Source: an uncultured Chloroflexus sp. (lineage in GTDB: Bacteria; Chloroflexota; Chloroflexia; Chloroflexales; Chloroflexaceae). From it: a DNA stretch of 55,453 bases. The notes beneath the pieces were generated by a model. It saw only the letters and a program-made list of their open reading frames with translations, searched no databases and was not told the origin of the DNA. The first letter of the stretch is position 1. Each line of letters begins with the position of its first letter. The DNA lies in NCBI RefSeq assembly GCF_937129525.1, contig NZ_CAKZNK010000091.1, positions 1 through 55,453 of the forward strand, in the 5' to 3' direction. Position numbers and translations under genes: made by a program. Positions 9,601 to 17,933 of the stretch are shown here, one piece after another.

Positions 9601-9990
9601 GGCGTTGATCGTGCCGGTCGCATCAGGCGCTGGCAACGGCGCGCCGGTTGCGCCACCGGCGAGTTGTACGAGGTAATACTGACCTGGAGCGAGAGTGCCA
9701 CTCAGCAAGACTACCGGATTGCTGCCAAAATTACCGGTGCCGGTGGCGCTGGCATACTGAATTGACAGGCCACTCAAAGAGACCGTTGTTGTGCCACGAT
9801 TGAATATCTCAACAAAATCATTGGTATACGGCGCGCCGCTGTTTCCACCGCCTCCGTAGACCTGACTGATAACCAGATCGGCGCTCACAGCGCGCGCCAC
9901 TGGTTGCCAAACGCCGAACGGCGCCAGCCCAAACGCAATCGCCAGCAGTAACAGGGTTAGACGACGGATACCACTCAATGCAGGACGCAT
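6634..9990 (-). CDS. secreted multidomain nuclease (LTD - OB-fold - endonuclease/exonuclease/phosphatase - LamG-like)
   Basis: The start is set at 9990, where AGAGGTG lies 8 bases upstream, giving 1118 residues. A signal peptide comes first ('LTLLLLAIAFGLAPFGVW'). A lamin-tail domain follows ('ISQVYGGGGNSGAPYTNDF'), then an ExeM-like OB region. The EEP domain has 'VMEMENDGYG', 'VNHFKSKG', 'IIGDLNSYAKEDP' and 'TSDHDPVVVG', the metal and catalytic residues. After it come an Ig-like repeat with 'ATDDRSGVVEIAYRVDGG' and a C-terminal concanavalin-like domain. It resembles ExeM/NucH extracellular DNases, which degrade external DNA for phosphate or biofilm turnover. The gene is monocistronic. Confidence 0.88.
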   Translation of the reverse strand: MRPALSGIRRLTLLLLAIAFGLAPFGVWQPVARAVSADLVISQVYGGGGNSGAPYTNDFVEIFNRGTTTVSLSGLSIQYASATGTGNFGSNPVVLLSGTLAPGQYYLVQLAGGATGAPLPAPDATGTINASATAGKFALVNSTSGLACNGGSTPCSPAQLALIVDLVGYGSANFFEGAPAPALSNTTAALRNSNGCSETDNNASDFTAGAPNPRNTASPTNPCSSAPPPPPMVGNCPDVPNTTLISQIQGVTNISPCATEEVLVEGVVVGDFEGPSPNLRGFYVQEEMADWDADPLTSEGIFVFNGNNNNVSLGDLVRVRGTVSEFQGQTQISAAQITVVGSGTVDPVDVTMPFPDADYLERFEGMLVRFPMKLVVTEHFQLGRFGQVVMSAEDRLYQPTSIYPPGPLASALQAANDLNRIIVDDNLQNQNPDPILFGRGGNPLSASNTLRGGDSVTGLVGVMTFTWSGNAASGNAYRVRPVGDLSDLSPGGGAPVFVAENPRPVGPPDVGGRITVVGMNLLNYFNTFSGCTNGLTGGTTDCRGAENATEFARQVNKTVAAIIALNPAVLGVMEMENDGYGPSSAIADLVNRLNAATAPGTYAFIDVDAATGQIDALGNDAIKVSFIYQPALVTPVGQTAALNSTTFITGGDGAPRNRAALAQAFAENATGARFVVTVNHFKSKGSPCDAPDAGDGQGNCNIVRTNAANTLAAWLATDPTGVNDPDVLIIGDLNSYAKEDPIRALEASGYENLIERFAGANAYSYVFNGQWGYLDYALANASLGAQVTGVAEWHINADEPNVLDYNTNFKSAGQISSLYAPDFYRTSDHDPVVVGLDLDGVSPTTTASVSGVVNPLCPPDCYAGSTTVTLTATDDRSGVVEIAYRVDGGSFQPYTAPFTLSGEGVYTVEFFARDGAGNVEPTQSKIVKVSPFPASSTLDSFNRANGRLGSNWSGATQRDQYRIVDQAVVVEKGGLALWRPTVFGADQEAFFRLTAINPTGQHHTLALKVLGNRGQNGALLVSYDAANQQVVVEALVPGQGFATIATFDATLQAGDLLGARARADGTIEIFVRCERIGVADSRPVAGNRYVGASGRIGVWFHNSAGAAFDDFGGGNLTP

Positions 9991-10291
9991 AAATACTGCA
10001 CCTCTTTGATACGGCACGCTATTCGCGCGGCAGGCATATCGAACGAAAACACAACGAGGGCAGGCTTGCGAGGAAGCCTCTCATTGCGTTTACAGCTCTC
10101 AGGGCCAACCGATCACGAAGAGCGCACAAGCGACAACTCCCCAACCGCGAGATGACCATGCGGCATATCGGTAGGGAAATGAGCGGAATGCTGCGCGCAA
10201 TGGTTGAACAATCAGGTACCGCTATGATAGCGGCAAAACATGAAATCGGTGTTAAGCGCAGGCTAAAAAGCCGTACCGTTCAGATAAATAT

Positions 10292-10323
10292 TTTGTCACT
10301 GACAAAGATGAATGTTTTGTCAC
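10292..10323. promoter_or_regulatory. palindrome plus direct repeat in the nuclease/hypF intergenic region
   Basis: The 398-base stretch 9991-10388 holds no gene. Within it TTTGTCA-C-TGACAAA (10292-10306) is a perfect palindrome, and TTTTGTCAC occurs twice, at 10291 and 10315, exactly 24 bases apart. This looks like paired binding sites for a dimeric regulator. They lie about 300 bases upstream of the nuclease start, so that gene is the only plausible target. Nothing else was seen in the gap. Confidence 0.35.
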
Positions 10324-10388
10324 CAGAAGTGTGCGGTAACGGCGATACCTCAACCAGAGCGCGAGCGAATGTGCTGCGCGCTGATGGC

Positions 10389-12710
10389 CTACATCTGCGC
10401 AGCCAACTGCGCGCCCGCTACTGCCAGTTGCCCCAACGCCAGACCGCCATCGTTTGGCGGCGCCAGCCGGGGAATCAGCACGGTGAAACCATCGGCGCGT
10501 AGCTTCGCCGTCAGTGTCTCAAGCAACAAGACGTTTTGAAACACGCCGCCACTCAACGCAACCGTGGTCAGGTCACGTTCGGCGCGAACGCGCCGACAGG
10601 CCTCATACAGACCTTGCGCTACCCCCTGATGCGCGCGACCTGCAATCACTGGCGGGGCAACGCTGGCCCGCAGATCATCCACCAGCGCAGCCAGTAATGT
10701 CAGGCCATCGAGTATGAAAGGCGCATCAGCAGCCCCGTCAGTTTTGATCGGCATGGGATAGGGTGTTTGTAGAGGATCGGCAATCTGCTCAAAGAGAATG
10801 GCCAGCTCTCCTTCGTAGCGGGCAATCTGACCAATCCCGGTCAGTGCCGCTGCCGCGTCAAACAGGCGTCCCAAACTCGAAGTGAACGGACTGTTCAGGC
10901 CGCGTTCGATCATGCGGGCCAGCACGCGCCACGCCGCCTGATCGATCTGCCGCGTAAATGTGAACTCAAGTCGCCAGAAGTCATCGCCATAGATCTGGGC
11001 CAGCGCCGCCGCCGCAACTCGCCACGGCTGGCGCACAGCCTGCTCGCCGCCGGGCAAAACCAGCCTTCCCAGATGCCCAACCCGCTCGTATTCGGCGCAG
11101 GTTGCCACCAGGATCTCACCACCCCACACAGTACCGTCTGGCCCATAGCCACTGCCATCGGCGGCAATCCCGATCACCGGCCCGGCATGGCCATACTCGG
11201 CCAGCACTGCCGCAATGTGGGCATGGTGATGCTGCACACCGATCTTGCGCTCGATCGGCATTGCCAGCGCCGCCTGCGTCGCCAGATAGCCGGGATGCAG
11301 ATCGTAAGCCACTGCTGCCGGGGTAATGTCAAACAAGCGCTCGAAGTGAGCAATCCCTTCCTGGAATGAGCGCAGGGTTGGCAGATTTTCCAGATCACCG
11401 ATGTGATGACTGAGAAAGACTTCACGCCCGCGACCGAGGGCAAAGGTGTTTTTGAGATGTCCACCACAGGCGAGAATCGGGCATGGCAGTTCACTGTTCA
11501 GCGTAATCGGCGCCGGCGCGTAACCGCGCGAGCGGCGGATGAGCAACGGCCCACCAGCCGCAATGCGCGCAACACTGTCGTCACAGCGCATATGAATCGG
11601 ACGGTTATGGGTGAGAAAAGCGTCGGCGATTGCCCCCAGACGCTGCGTGGCATCATCATCTTGATAGGCAATAGGTTCATCACTCAGATTGCCGCTGGTC
11701 AACACAATGGCGGCCACTCGCTCTTGACCAACAAGAGCGGCATATTCGGCCATCAACAGATGGTGCAGCGGCGTGTACGGCAACATCACACCCAGCGTCT
11801 GCATTCCTGGCGCGACCGAAGGAGCGACCGGCGCATCAGATCGTCGCGGCATCAGCACAATCGGGCAAGCCGGACTGGCAAGCAATCTCCGTGCCGCCGG
11901 ATCAAGGTCGCACAGACGAGCCACCACCGCTTCATCACGCGCCATCAACGCCAATGGACGCGCCTCGCGCTGCTTGCGCTGGCGCAACCGGCTGACTGCC
12001 GCTTCGTCATCGGCGGCGCAGGCCAGGTGATACCCTCCCAACCCTTTGATCGCAACAATCTGCCCCTGCGCAATCGCCGCAGCCGCCGCCACAAGCGGGT
12101 CGGCCAGCGGGTCTGCCGACCAGCGCAGACGAGGGCCACACTCTGCGCATGCAGTCGGCTGAGCATGAAACCGGCGGTCACGAGGGTCTTCGTATTCGGC
12201 CCGGCAGCGCTCACAGAGGGGAAAGCTCCGCATCGTCGTTCGGGCGCGGTCGTAAGGCACATCAAGCACGATCGTGAACCGAGGGCCGCAGTTGGTGCAG
12301 TTGGTGAAGGGATAGCGATAGCGCCGGTCGGCAGGATCGGTAATTTCGCGCAGGCAATCGGCGCAAGTCGCCGTGTCAGGCGCAATCAACGCCTGGCGGC
12401 GCTCCTGCGCCTCACTGGCGGCAATGACGAACTCGCGCTCACCCATCAGCGCCAGCGGTTCGATACTTACCTGATCGATCCGGGCCAGCGGCGGCGCATC
12501 GCGGCGCAAGGCATTCACAAATGCTTGCAGCGAGCTTTCATCACCCTCGATCTCAATGGTCACTCCATGGCTATCGTTGCGCGCGAATCCGGCCAGATGC
12601 CAGCGTTCGGCCAATCCGAAAACAAAAGGCCGAAAGCCAACCCCCTGAACGATCCCGCGAACGTGTACCCGCCAGCGTCGCTGTTGTGGATTGGTTAATG
12701 GCTGTTCCAT
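10389..12710 (-). CDS. hypF: HypF, [NiFe]-hydrogenase carbamoyltransferase
   Basis: HypF transfers a carbamoyl group from carbamoyl phosphate to the C-terminal Cys of HypE, the first step of CN ligand synthesis for the [NiFe] centre. The 773-residue protein has all four parts. An N-terminal acylphosphatase domain shows 'VRGIVQGVGFRPFVFG'. Two zinc-finger pairs follow ('CADCLREI', 'CTNCGPRF', 'CERCRAEY', 'CAECGPRL'). A YrdC-like domain and a C-terminal Kae1-like domain ('VQHHHAHIAAVLAEYGH', 'ALSGGVFQN') complete it. Length is normal. It is divergent from the rest of the hydrogenase cluster, with 377 bases between it and the first gene on the other side. Confidence 0.96.
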   Translation of the reverse strand: MEQPLTNPQQRRWRVHVRGIVQGVGFRPFVFGLAERWHLAGFARNDSHGVTIEIEGDESSLQAFVNALRRDAPPLARIDQVSIEPLALMGEREFVIAASEAQERRQALIAPDTATCADCLREITDPADRRYRYPFTNCTNCGPRFTIVLDVPYDRARTTMRSFPLCERCRAEYEDPRDRRFHAQPTACAECGPRLRWSADPLADPLVAAAAAIAQGQIVAIKGLGGYHLACAADDEAAVSRLRQRKQREARPLALMARDEAVVARLCDLDPAARRLLASPACPIVLMPRRSDAPVAPSVAPGMQTLGVMLPYTPLHHLLMAEYAALVGQERVAAIVLTSGNLSDEPIAYQDDDATQRLGAIADAFLTHNRPIHMRCDDSVARIAAGGPLLIRRSRGYAPAPITLNSELPCPILACGGHLKNTFALGRGREVFLSHHIGDLENLPTLRSFQEGIAHFERLFDITPAAVAYDLHPGYLATQAALAMPIERKIGVQHHHAHIAAVLAEYGHAGPVIGIAADGSGYGPDGTVWGGEILVATCAEYERVGHLGRLVLPGGEQAVRQPWRVAAAALAQIYGDDFWRLEFTFTRQIDQAAWRVLARMIERGLNSPFTSSLGRLFDAAAALTGIGQIARYEGELAILFEQIADPLQTPYPMPIKTDGAADAPFILDGLTLLAALVDDLRASVAPPVIAGRAHQGVAQGLYEACRRVRAERDLTTVALSGGVFQNVLLLETLTAKLRADGFTVLIPRLAPPNDGGLALGQLAVAGAQLAAQM

Positions 12711-12923
12711 AAGTCACTCTTGACCGCGCGCGGCAATGTCAGAATGTGATACATGGGATGCTGGCTATACGGGCTAACTCCCAAACGGTGGTACCGGAAA
12801 GATGAACGCTTCATCCGGCGCCACCATTGCTCGCCTAACATTTGCATGCAACAGCCCTCGCGCCTCAACTGTAGCATGCATCAGGGTTTTGCACAAGATA
12901 ATCACACGCGAATGCGCAATCAT

Positions 12924-12980
12924 CATAACTGACGGTTATGACTCTGCTACTTGACGTTAACAGTTTATGACCGTTATAAT
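12924..12980 (+). promoter_or_regulatory. promoter and inverted-repeat operator upstream of the DUF1641-hypA-hypB genes
   Basis: TTGACG (12951-12956) and a perfect TATAAT (12975-12980) with an 18-base spacer form the best promoter in the window. Just upstream is CATAAC-TGACG-GTTATG (12924-12940), a perfect inverted repeat placed where an activator would bind. A related TTATGACCGTTATAA segment overlaps the -10. The region lies in the hypF/DUF1641 divergent gap (12711-13087), so it may control both directions. No other gene was seen in that gap. Confidence 0.6.
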
Positions 12981-13087
12981 TCGTTCCAGCAATCACGTTT
13001 TATCGCATTCCTATCGGCCAGGTAGCCGCAAAACCGCTTGCCGGGCAAGTTTGTTTATTGTTATTTCTGCTTAATACGAGGAACGCA

Positions 13088-13951
13088 ATGAGCAGTAATG
13101 GCGCTGCCACACACACCGACCGGCCCCTGAATGCCGCCGCGCTACTCGAACGGCTTAATGAACCGCAGACGGCTGCTGCCCTTCATCGCCTGCTCGACCA
13201 CGCCGAATTGTTAGCCTTCTCAGCCAGCGCAGTCGATAGCCTTCTACAACGCGGCGAGGTGATCGCCGATAACGTTGCCGCCAGTGTCCACGAACTGCGC
13301 GCGGCGCTACCCGCCGAGAGCGGCGCATTGACCGATCAGCTTACCAGACTGACGCGGACACTTCCACAGCTTACCGAGACTATCGAGCAGTTGGCGACGC
13401 TGACCAATCAGCCGGCGTTCCAACGACTTATGGCAACGCTGAGCAAACCGCAGACGCTGGACGCGCTTGACCGTTTGCTTGGCCAGAGCGAATTGCTCGC
13501 TTTCCTGGTCAGCGCCCTCGATCATCTGCTGGCGCGCGGCGATGAACTGACCGAGAATATTCGCAGCGCAGTCGAAGAATTGCGGGCAACGATGCAAGAT
13601 CGAGCCATTACGCCGGATAAGCTCATTGATGCCTTCATTGCGTTCCTCCCGTACTTCCCTCGCCTGGTGGCCGTCGCGCCCAACTTTATCGAGGTGATCG
13701 AGAAGATCGAACCGTTTGTCGCCTCCGACGAATTTGATGCCCTCCTCGATTCGGGTGTCTTCCATCCCGATACGGTGCGTCTGGTTGGTGAGGCCGGCGA
13801 TGCCTTCGTCGCTAGCCGTGAGTCGTTGCGCCACTCACCCAAACCGATTGGTCTGCTTGGCCTGCTCCGCGCTTTGCGAGATCCCGATGTGCAGCGCGCT
13901 GCCGGCCTGATCGTTGAATTTGGCCGCCGGTTTGGCCGTTCACTTGCGTAG
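13088..13951 (+). CDS. DUF1641 family protein, hydrogenase-associated
   Basis: The ATG at 13088 is chosen over the upstream TTG-type start because GAGG sits 8 bases before it. The 287-residue soluble protein is Leu/Ala/Glu-rich and helical. It contains two related units, 'LLDHAELLAFSASAVDSLLQRG' shortened at the first and 'LLGQSELLAFLVSALDHLLARG' at the second (about residues 36-65 and 125-155). They point to an internal duplication. The C-terminal 'GLLGLLRALRDPDVQRAAG' is the DUF1641 signature. DUF1641 genes often neighbour formate dehydrogenase or hydrogenase genes but have no proven role. It is the first gene after the cluster's promoter and is followed by hypA after 22 bases. Confidence 0.75.
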   Translation: MSSNGAATHTDRPLNAAALLERLNEPQTAAALHRLLDHAELLAFSASAVDSLLQRGEVIADNVAASVHELRAALPAESGALTDQLTRLTRTLPQLTETIEQLATLTNQPAFQRLMATLSKPQTLDALDRLLGQSELLAFLVSALDHLLARGDELTENIRSAVEELRATMQDRAITPDKLIDAFIAFLPYFPRLVAVAPNFIEVIEKIEPFVASDEFDALLDSGVFHPDTVRLVGEAGDAFVASRESLRHSPKPIGLLGLLRALRDPDVQRAAGLIVEFGRRFGRSLA

Positions 13952-13973
13952 TCAGGAGAGTGGAAATCGCGCC

Positions 13974-14318
13974 ATGCACGAGTTGTCAATTGCGCACAAT
14001 ATCGTCAGTATTGCCAGCGCTGCCGCCGCCGAGGCCGGCGCCGAAGAGATCAGCTCAGTTCACGTGCGCATTGGCGCGCTCTCCGGCGTGGTTGCCGATG
14101 CGTTGCGCTTTAGCTTTGCCATTGCCGCCGAAGGAACTCCTCTGGCGAACGCCGAGCTGGTCATCGAAGAGACGCCGGTTGTGGTCTTTTGCGCTCAATG
14201 CAATGAAGAGATGATGTTGCCCAACCCGCGCCTGTTCCGCTGTCCGCGTTGCAACCAGCCCTGCGGCCAGATTGTCAGCGGGCGGGAACTGGAAATAGTT
14301 GCGCTGGAGACGCCATGA
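13974..14318 (+). CDS. hypA: HypA, nickel chaperone for hydrogenase maturation
   Basis: HypA hands Ni(II), with HypB, to the hydrogenase large subunit precursor. The 114-residue protein begins 'MHELSIAHNIVSIA', where His2 is the nickel ligand. It ends with the zinc site 'CAQCNEEM' and 'CPRCNQPCG', four Cys in two CxxC pairs. AGGAGA lies upstream of the ATG at 13974. Its stop overlaps the start of hypB as ATGA, so the two are translationally coupled. Confidence 0.95.
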   Translation: MHELSIAHNIVSIASAAAAEAGAEEISSVHVRIGALSGVVADALRFSFAIAAEGTPLANAELVIEETPVVVFCAQCNEEMMLPNPRLFRCPRCNQPCGQIVSGRELEIVALETP

Positions 14319-15010
14319 ACTACGAAGCGAAACGACTGATTGAGATTCGCCAGGGTGTATTGAGCAAGAATGACCAGCTTGCCGCTGAGTTGCGGCGGCG
14401 CTTTCATGCTGCCGGTGTGTTCGTCGTGAATCTGCTCTCAAGCCCCGGCGCCGGCAAGACCAGTCTGCTGGAAGCAACGATGCGCGCGATGCTGGCCGAG
14501 TGCCGCGTTGCCGCGCTGGTTGGCGATCTTGCTACCGACAACGACGCTCGGCGACTGGCCCGCAGCGGCGGCCTGGTGCGCCAGATTCAGACTGGCGACA
14601 TGTGTCATCTCGAAGCCGATATTGTTGCCCGCCATCTCGTCGATTGGGATTTGTCGGCGATCGATCTGCTCTTTATCGAGAACGTTGGCAATCTGGTTTG
14701 TCCTGCCGGCTATGACCTCGGTGAAGCGGCGCGGGTTGTGTTGCTCTCAACGACCGAGGGCGAAGACAAGCCGCTGAAGTACCCGTCCACGTTTGCAACG
14801 GCTGACGCCGTGTTGCTGACCAAGATCGATCTGGCAGAGGCAGTAGAGTTTGACCGCGCGCTGGCTGAAGAGAATATTCGCGCCGTTAACCCACGAGCGC
14901 CGATCGTCGCCACCTCAGCTCGTCGCGCTGGTGGTTTAGATGATTGGATGGCCTGGTTGCGCAAGCAGATGCGCAATCATCGCCGGGACGTTGACGTGAC
15001 AGGGAGTTAG
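14315..15010 (+). CDS. hypB: HypB, GTPase for nickel insertion
   Basis: HypB is a SIMIBI-class GTPase acting with HypA in nickel delivery. The 231-residue protein has the P-loop 'LLSSPGAGKTSLLEA' near residue 42, a switch region 'VGDLATDNDARR', 'FIENVGNLVCPAGYDLGE' with the intersubunit metal-binding Cys, and 'LLTKIDLAE' for guanine recognition. The His-rich nickel-storage tail of some HypB proteins is absent, as is the N-terminal CxxCGC motif. The ATG at 14315 overlaps the hypA stop; longer upstream readings run inside hypA. Confidence 0.95.
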   Translation: MNYEAKRLIEIRQGVLSKNDQLAAELRRRFHAAGVFVVNLLSSPGAGKTSLLEATMRAMLAECRVAALVGDLATDNDARRLARSGGLVRQIQTGDMCHLEADIVARHLVDWDLSAIDLLFIENVGNLVCPAGYDLGEAARVVLLSTTEGEDKPLKYPSTFATADAVLLTKIDLAEAVEFDRALAEENIRAVNPRAPIVATSARRAGGLDDWMAWLRKQMRNHRRDVDVTGS

Positions 15011-15082
15011 CTTTTTTGGCGAGTCAACCTGGATTGACATCACCTTGATTGAGTAGAAACTTTTGCTGATCTGCCGCCATCG

Positions 15083-15101
15083 GCTGTGGCGAAGCCGCAG
15101 C
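15083..15101 (+). promoter_or_regulatory. hairpin between hypB and the hydrogenase small subunit gene
   Basis: Arms GCTGTGGC (15083-15090) and GCCGCAGC (15094-15101) pair around a GAA loop with one G-U wobble, in the 133-base gap before the structural genes. There is no long U tract after it. It may be a processing or attenuation site that separates expression of hypAB from the subunits. AGGAGGCG follows just before the ATG at 15144. Confidence 0.4.
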
Positions 15102-15143
15102 TTTGACAGTTATCGTTCGAGATTGGTTTAAGGAGGCGATTCG

Positions 15144-16115
15144 ATGGCAACACTGCTTTGGCTACAGGGTGGCGCCTGTAGCGGCAACACGATGTCTTTC
15201 CTCAACGCCGAGGAGCCTAGCGCCTGCGATCTGGTGACCGATTTCGGGATCGAGATCCTCTGGCATCCCTCGCTTGGTATGGAACTGGGCGAGAATGCCA
15301 AACGCATCTTTCACGACTGCGCCAGCGGCGCTCGCCCACTTGACATTTTCGTCTTTGAAGGGACGGTGATTCAGGCGCCGAACGGCACCGGTCGCTACAA
15401 CATGTTCGCCGATCGCCCGATGCAGGAATGGGTGCGCGAGCTGGCGGCCCAGGCCAGCATCGTAGTGGCAATTGGCGATTGCGCGTGCTGGGGTGGCATC
15501 CCGGCAATGGCCCCCAATCCGAGCCAATCGACCGGCCTTCAGTTTCACAAGCGGGAACTCGGCGGCTTTCTCGGTCCCAACTGGCGCTCAAAGGCTGGCC
15601 TGCCGGTCATCAATATTCCTGGTTGCCCGGCCCATCCCGACTGGGTGACCCAGATTCTGGTCGCCGTTGCCAGCGGTCGCGCCGCCGACATCGCCCTCGA
15701 TGAATTGCAACGTCCGCAAACGTTCTTTACCAGCTTCACCCAAACCGGTTGTACCCGGGTGCAGTTCTTTGAGTACAAACAATCCACCCTCGAGTTTGGT
15801 CAGGGCACGCGCACTGGCTGCCTCTTCTACGAGTTCGGCTGTCGCGGTCCGATGACCCGCTCGCCCTGCAACCGCATCCTCTGGAATCGCCAGTCGTCGA
15901 AGACGCGCGCCGGCATGCCCTGCACCGGTTGCACTGAACCGGAATTTCCCTTCTTCGATCTGGCTCCCGGCACCGTCTTTAAGACGCAGAAGATCAGTGG
16001 CGCGATTCCCAAAGAGGTGCCAACCGGAACCGATCCGATCAGCTACATGGCGCTGGCCGCCGCCGCTCGCGTGGCCGCGCCGAAATGGGCCAAAGAAGAT
16101 ATGTTCGTCGTTTAA
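15144..16115 (+). CDS. hupS: [NiFe] hydrogenase small subunit, group 2a (HupS/HucS type)
   Basis: This is the iron-sulfur subunit of an uptake hydrogenase. The 323-residue protein has no Tat signal, unlike group 1 enzymes, so the enzyme is cytoplasmic-facing. Its start 'LWLQGGACSGNTMSFL' keeps Cys12 but has Asn15 where most small subunits have the second proximal-cluster Cys. That pattern is typical of group 2a. Later cluster motifs are 'GDCACWGGIPAM', 'IPGCPAHPDWV', 'TQTGCTRVQ', 'CLFYEFGCRGPM' and 'MPCTGCTEPEFPFFD'. In the group 2a Huc enzyme all three clusters are [3Fe-4S]. The large subunit starts 18 bases later. Confidence 0.95.
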   Translation: MATLLWLQGGACSGNTMSFLNAEEPSACDLVTDFGIEILWHPSLGMELGENAKRIFHDCASGARPLDIFVFEGTVIQAPNGTGRYNMFADRPMQEWVRELAAQASIVVAIGDCACWGGIPAMAPNPSQSTGLQFHKRELGGFLGPNWRSKAGLPVINIPGCPAHPDWVTQILVAVASGRAADIALDELQRPQTFFTSFTQTGCTRVQFFEYKQSTLEFGQGTRTGCLFYEFGCRGPMTRSPCNRILWNRQSSKTRAGMPCTGCTEPEFPFFDLAPGTVFKTQKISGAIPKEVPTGTDPISYMALAAAARVAAPKWAKEDMFVV

Positions 16116-16133
16116 GCAAGGGAGAAGCTGGCA

Positions 16134-17771
16134 ATGGTCAATATTATCGAGAATCCGGCCACAATTACCGGGCGCGATCTGCGCGTCAGCCCGCTCGGTC
16201 GGGTCGAGGGTGATCTCGACCTGCGGGTCACCATCCGCGATGGCGTTGTTACCAGCGCCTGGACGGAAGCCTCTATGTTTCGCGGCTTTGAGATTATTCT
16301 CAAGGGTAAGGATCCCCAGGCCGGCCTGATCGTTACTCCGCGCATCTGCGGAATCTGCGGTGGTAGCCACCTGACCAAGGCAGTGTATGCGCTCGATACG
16401 GCCTGGCAAACCGAATTGCCGCCGAACGCCACCCTCATTCGCAATATCGCCCAGGCCTGCGAGACGCTCCAGAGCATTCCGCGCTGGTTTTACGCCCTGT
16501 TTGCCATTGACCTGACCAACAAGAAGTATGCCCATCTCCCTGAGTACGATGAGGCGGTGCGCCGGTTCGCTCCCTTTGTGGGCACGAGCTATGAGCATGG
16601 CGTGACTCTCTCAAACAAACCGGTCGAGATTTACGCTATCTTCGGCGGACAGTGGCCCCACTCCAGTTTCATGATCCCCGGTGGCGTGATGTGCGCGCCC
16701 ACGCTGGCCGATGTTACCCGCGCAATCGCTATTCTTGAATACTGGAAGGATGAGTGGCTCGAGAAGAAGTGGCTCGGTTGCTCGGTTGACCGCTGGCTGC
16801 AAAACAAGAGCTGGGCCGACGTGATGGAGTGGATGCACGAGAACGAACGGCACTACAACTCCGATTGTGGTTTCTTCATCCGCTTTGCCATGGCTGCCGG
16901 CCTGGACAAGTACGGCGCCGGTTGGAACAACTACATCGCTACTGGCACCTACTTCCATCCCGAATTGTATGCTCGCCCGACAATCGAAGGCCGTAACGCC
17001 GCCTTGATTGCGCGTTCAGGGGTGTATGTCAACGGTCAGTTCTACGATTTCGACCAGGCTAATGTGCGCGAAGATGTGACCCATTCGTTCTACGAGGGAA
17101 GCCATGCGCTGCACCCGTTTGAAGGACGCACCGAGCCGATTGATCCCGCTGTCGGGCATCGACAGGGCAAGTACTCGTGGGCGAAAGCGCCGCGCTATCT
17201 GATCCCCGGCGTTGGTAGCCATCCGGTCGAGGCCGGCCCGCTGGCGCGCCAGGTGATCGCCGGTCGTCCCGGCGCTGCCGATTGGCAGGATTACGACCCG
17301 CTCTTCCTCGATGCTGTGACCACGGTCGGGCCGAGTGTGCTGGTGCGGGTGATGGCCCGCATGCACGAAGCGCCCAAGTATTACCGGCTGGTGCGCAAAT
17401 GGCTTGACCAGATCAATCTGCACGAGAAGTTTTACATCAAACCGAAAGAGCTGCCCGAAGGCCGCGGCTTTGGTTCAACTGAAGCCGCTCGCGGCAGCCT
17501 CTCTGACTGGATCGTGCTCAAGGACGGAAAGATTGAGAACTATCAGGTGGTAACGCCAACTGCCTGGAATATCGGGCCGCGCGATGGCCGCGATGTCAAC
17601 GGGCCGATGGAGCAGGCCTTCATCGGCGCGCCCATTGCCGATCCGAACGATCCGGTCGAGCTTGGTCACGTGGCGCGGAGCTACGACTCGTGTCTGGTCT
17701 GTACGGTGCATGCCTACGACGAAAAGACTGGCAAAGAGCTGGCGCAGTTCCGCATTGGTGAAGGCGCGTAG
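16134..17771 (+). CDS. hupL: [NiFe] hydrogenase large subunit, group 2a (HupL/HucL type)
   Basis: This is the catalytic subunit that oxidises H2 at a Ni-Fe(CN)2CO centre. The 545-residue protein has the L1 motif 'RICGICGGSH' (Cys72, Cys75) and the L2 motif 'DSCLVCTVH' (Cys520, Cys523, His526). L2 has Ser where the common form has Pro. The 19 residues after His526, ending 'FRIGEGA', are the C-terminal extension removed by the maturation protease encoded next. With the small subunit and the NifU-Rieske protein it resembles the high-affinity group 2a enzymes linked to atmospheric H2 oxidation; the affinity is inference. Confidence 0.96.
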   Translation: MVNIIENPATITGRDLRVSPLGRVEGDLDLRVTIRDGVVTSAWTEASMFRGFEIILKGKDPQAGLIVTPRICGICGGSHLTKAVYALDTAWQTELPPNATLIRNIAQACETLQSIPRWFYALFAIDLTNKKYAHLPEYDEAVRRFAPFVGTSYEHGVTLSNKPVEIYAIFGGQWPHSSFMIPGGVMCAPTLADVTRAIAILEYWKDEWLEKKWLGCSVDRWLQNKSWADVMEWMHENERHYNSDCGFFIRFAMAAGLDKYGAGWNNYIATGTYFHPELYARPTIEGRNAALIARSGVYVNGQFYDFDQANVREDVTHSFYEGSHALHPFEGRTEPIDPAVGHRQGKYSWAKAPRYLIPGVGSHPVEAGPLARQVIAGRPGAADWQDYDPLFLDAVTTVGPSVLVRVMARMHEAPKYYRLVRKWLDQINLHEKFYIKPKELPEGRGFGSTEAARGSLSDWIVLKDGKIENYQVVTPTAWNIGPRDGRDVNGPMEQAFIGAPIADPNDPVELGHVARSYDSCLVCTVHAYDEKTGKELAQFRIGEGA

Positions 17772-17796
17772 CAGGGGCAAGCGCGCAAGGCAGTCT

Positions 17797-17827
17797 GCGC
17801 CGGTGGTTGTGAAGATCGCCGGCGCAG
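17797..17827 (+). promoter_or_regulatory. stem-loop after the hydrogenase large subunit gene
   Basis: TGCGCCGG (17797-17804) and CCGGCGCA (17820-17827) are perfect complements with a 15-base loop, in the 162-base gap before the protease gene. Without a U tract it is more likely an mRNA-stabilising or processing structure than a strong terminator. It would favour abundant subunit mRNA over accessory genes. Confidence 0.45.
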
Positions 17828-17933
17828 GCAACCTGTATTGCCCGGGCTGGAGATAGAGATCCGTGTTTATCCGACCAGCAGATGAGACCGAACATCGGCA
17901 TCGTTTGTGGTTGCGTGTTTCGCTTGAGCTGTT

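Noticed and set aside
11403-12698. Open frame of 431 codons on the plus strand
   Set aside because: It is fully antisense to hypF, which has complete domain structure; the product is Arg/Gln/His-rich without any recognisable motif.
15588-16598. Open frame of 336 codons on the minus strand
   Set aside because: It is antisense to the hydrogenase subunit genes, whose Cys motifs leave no doubt; an artefact of GC-rich codon use.
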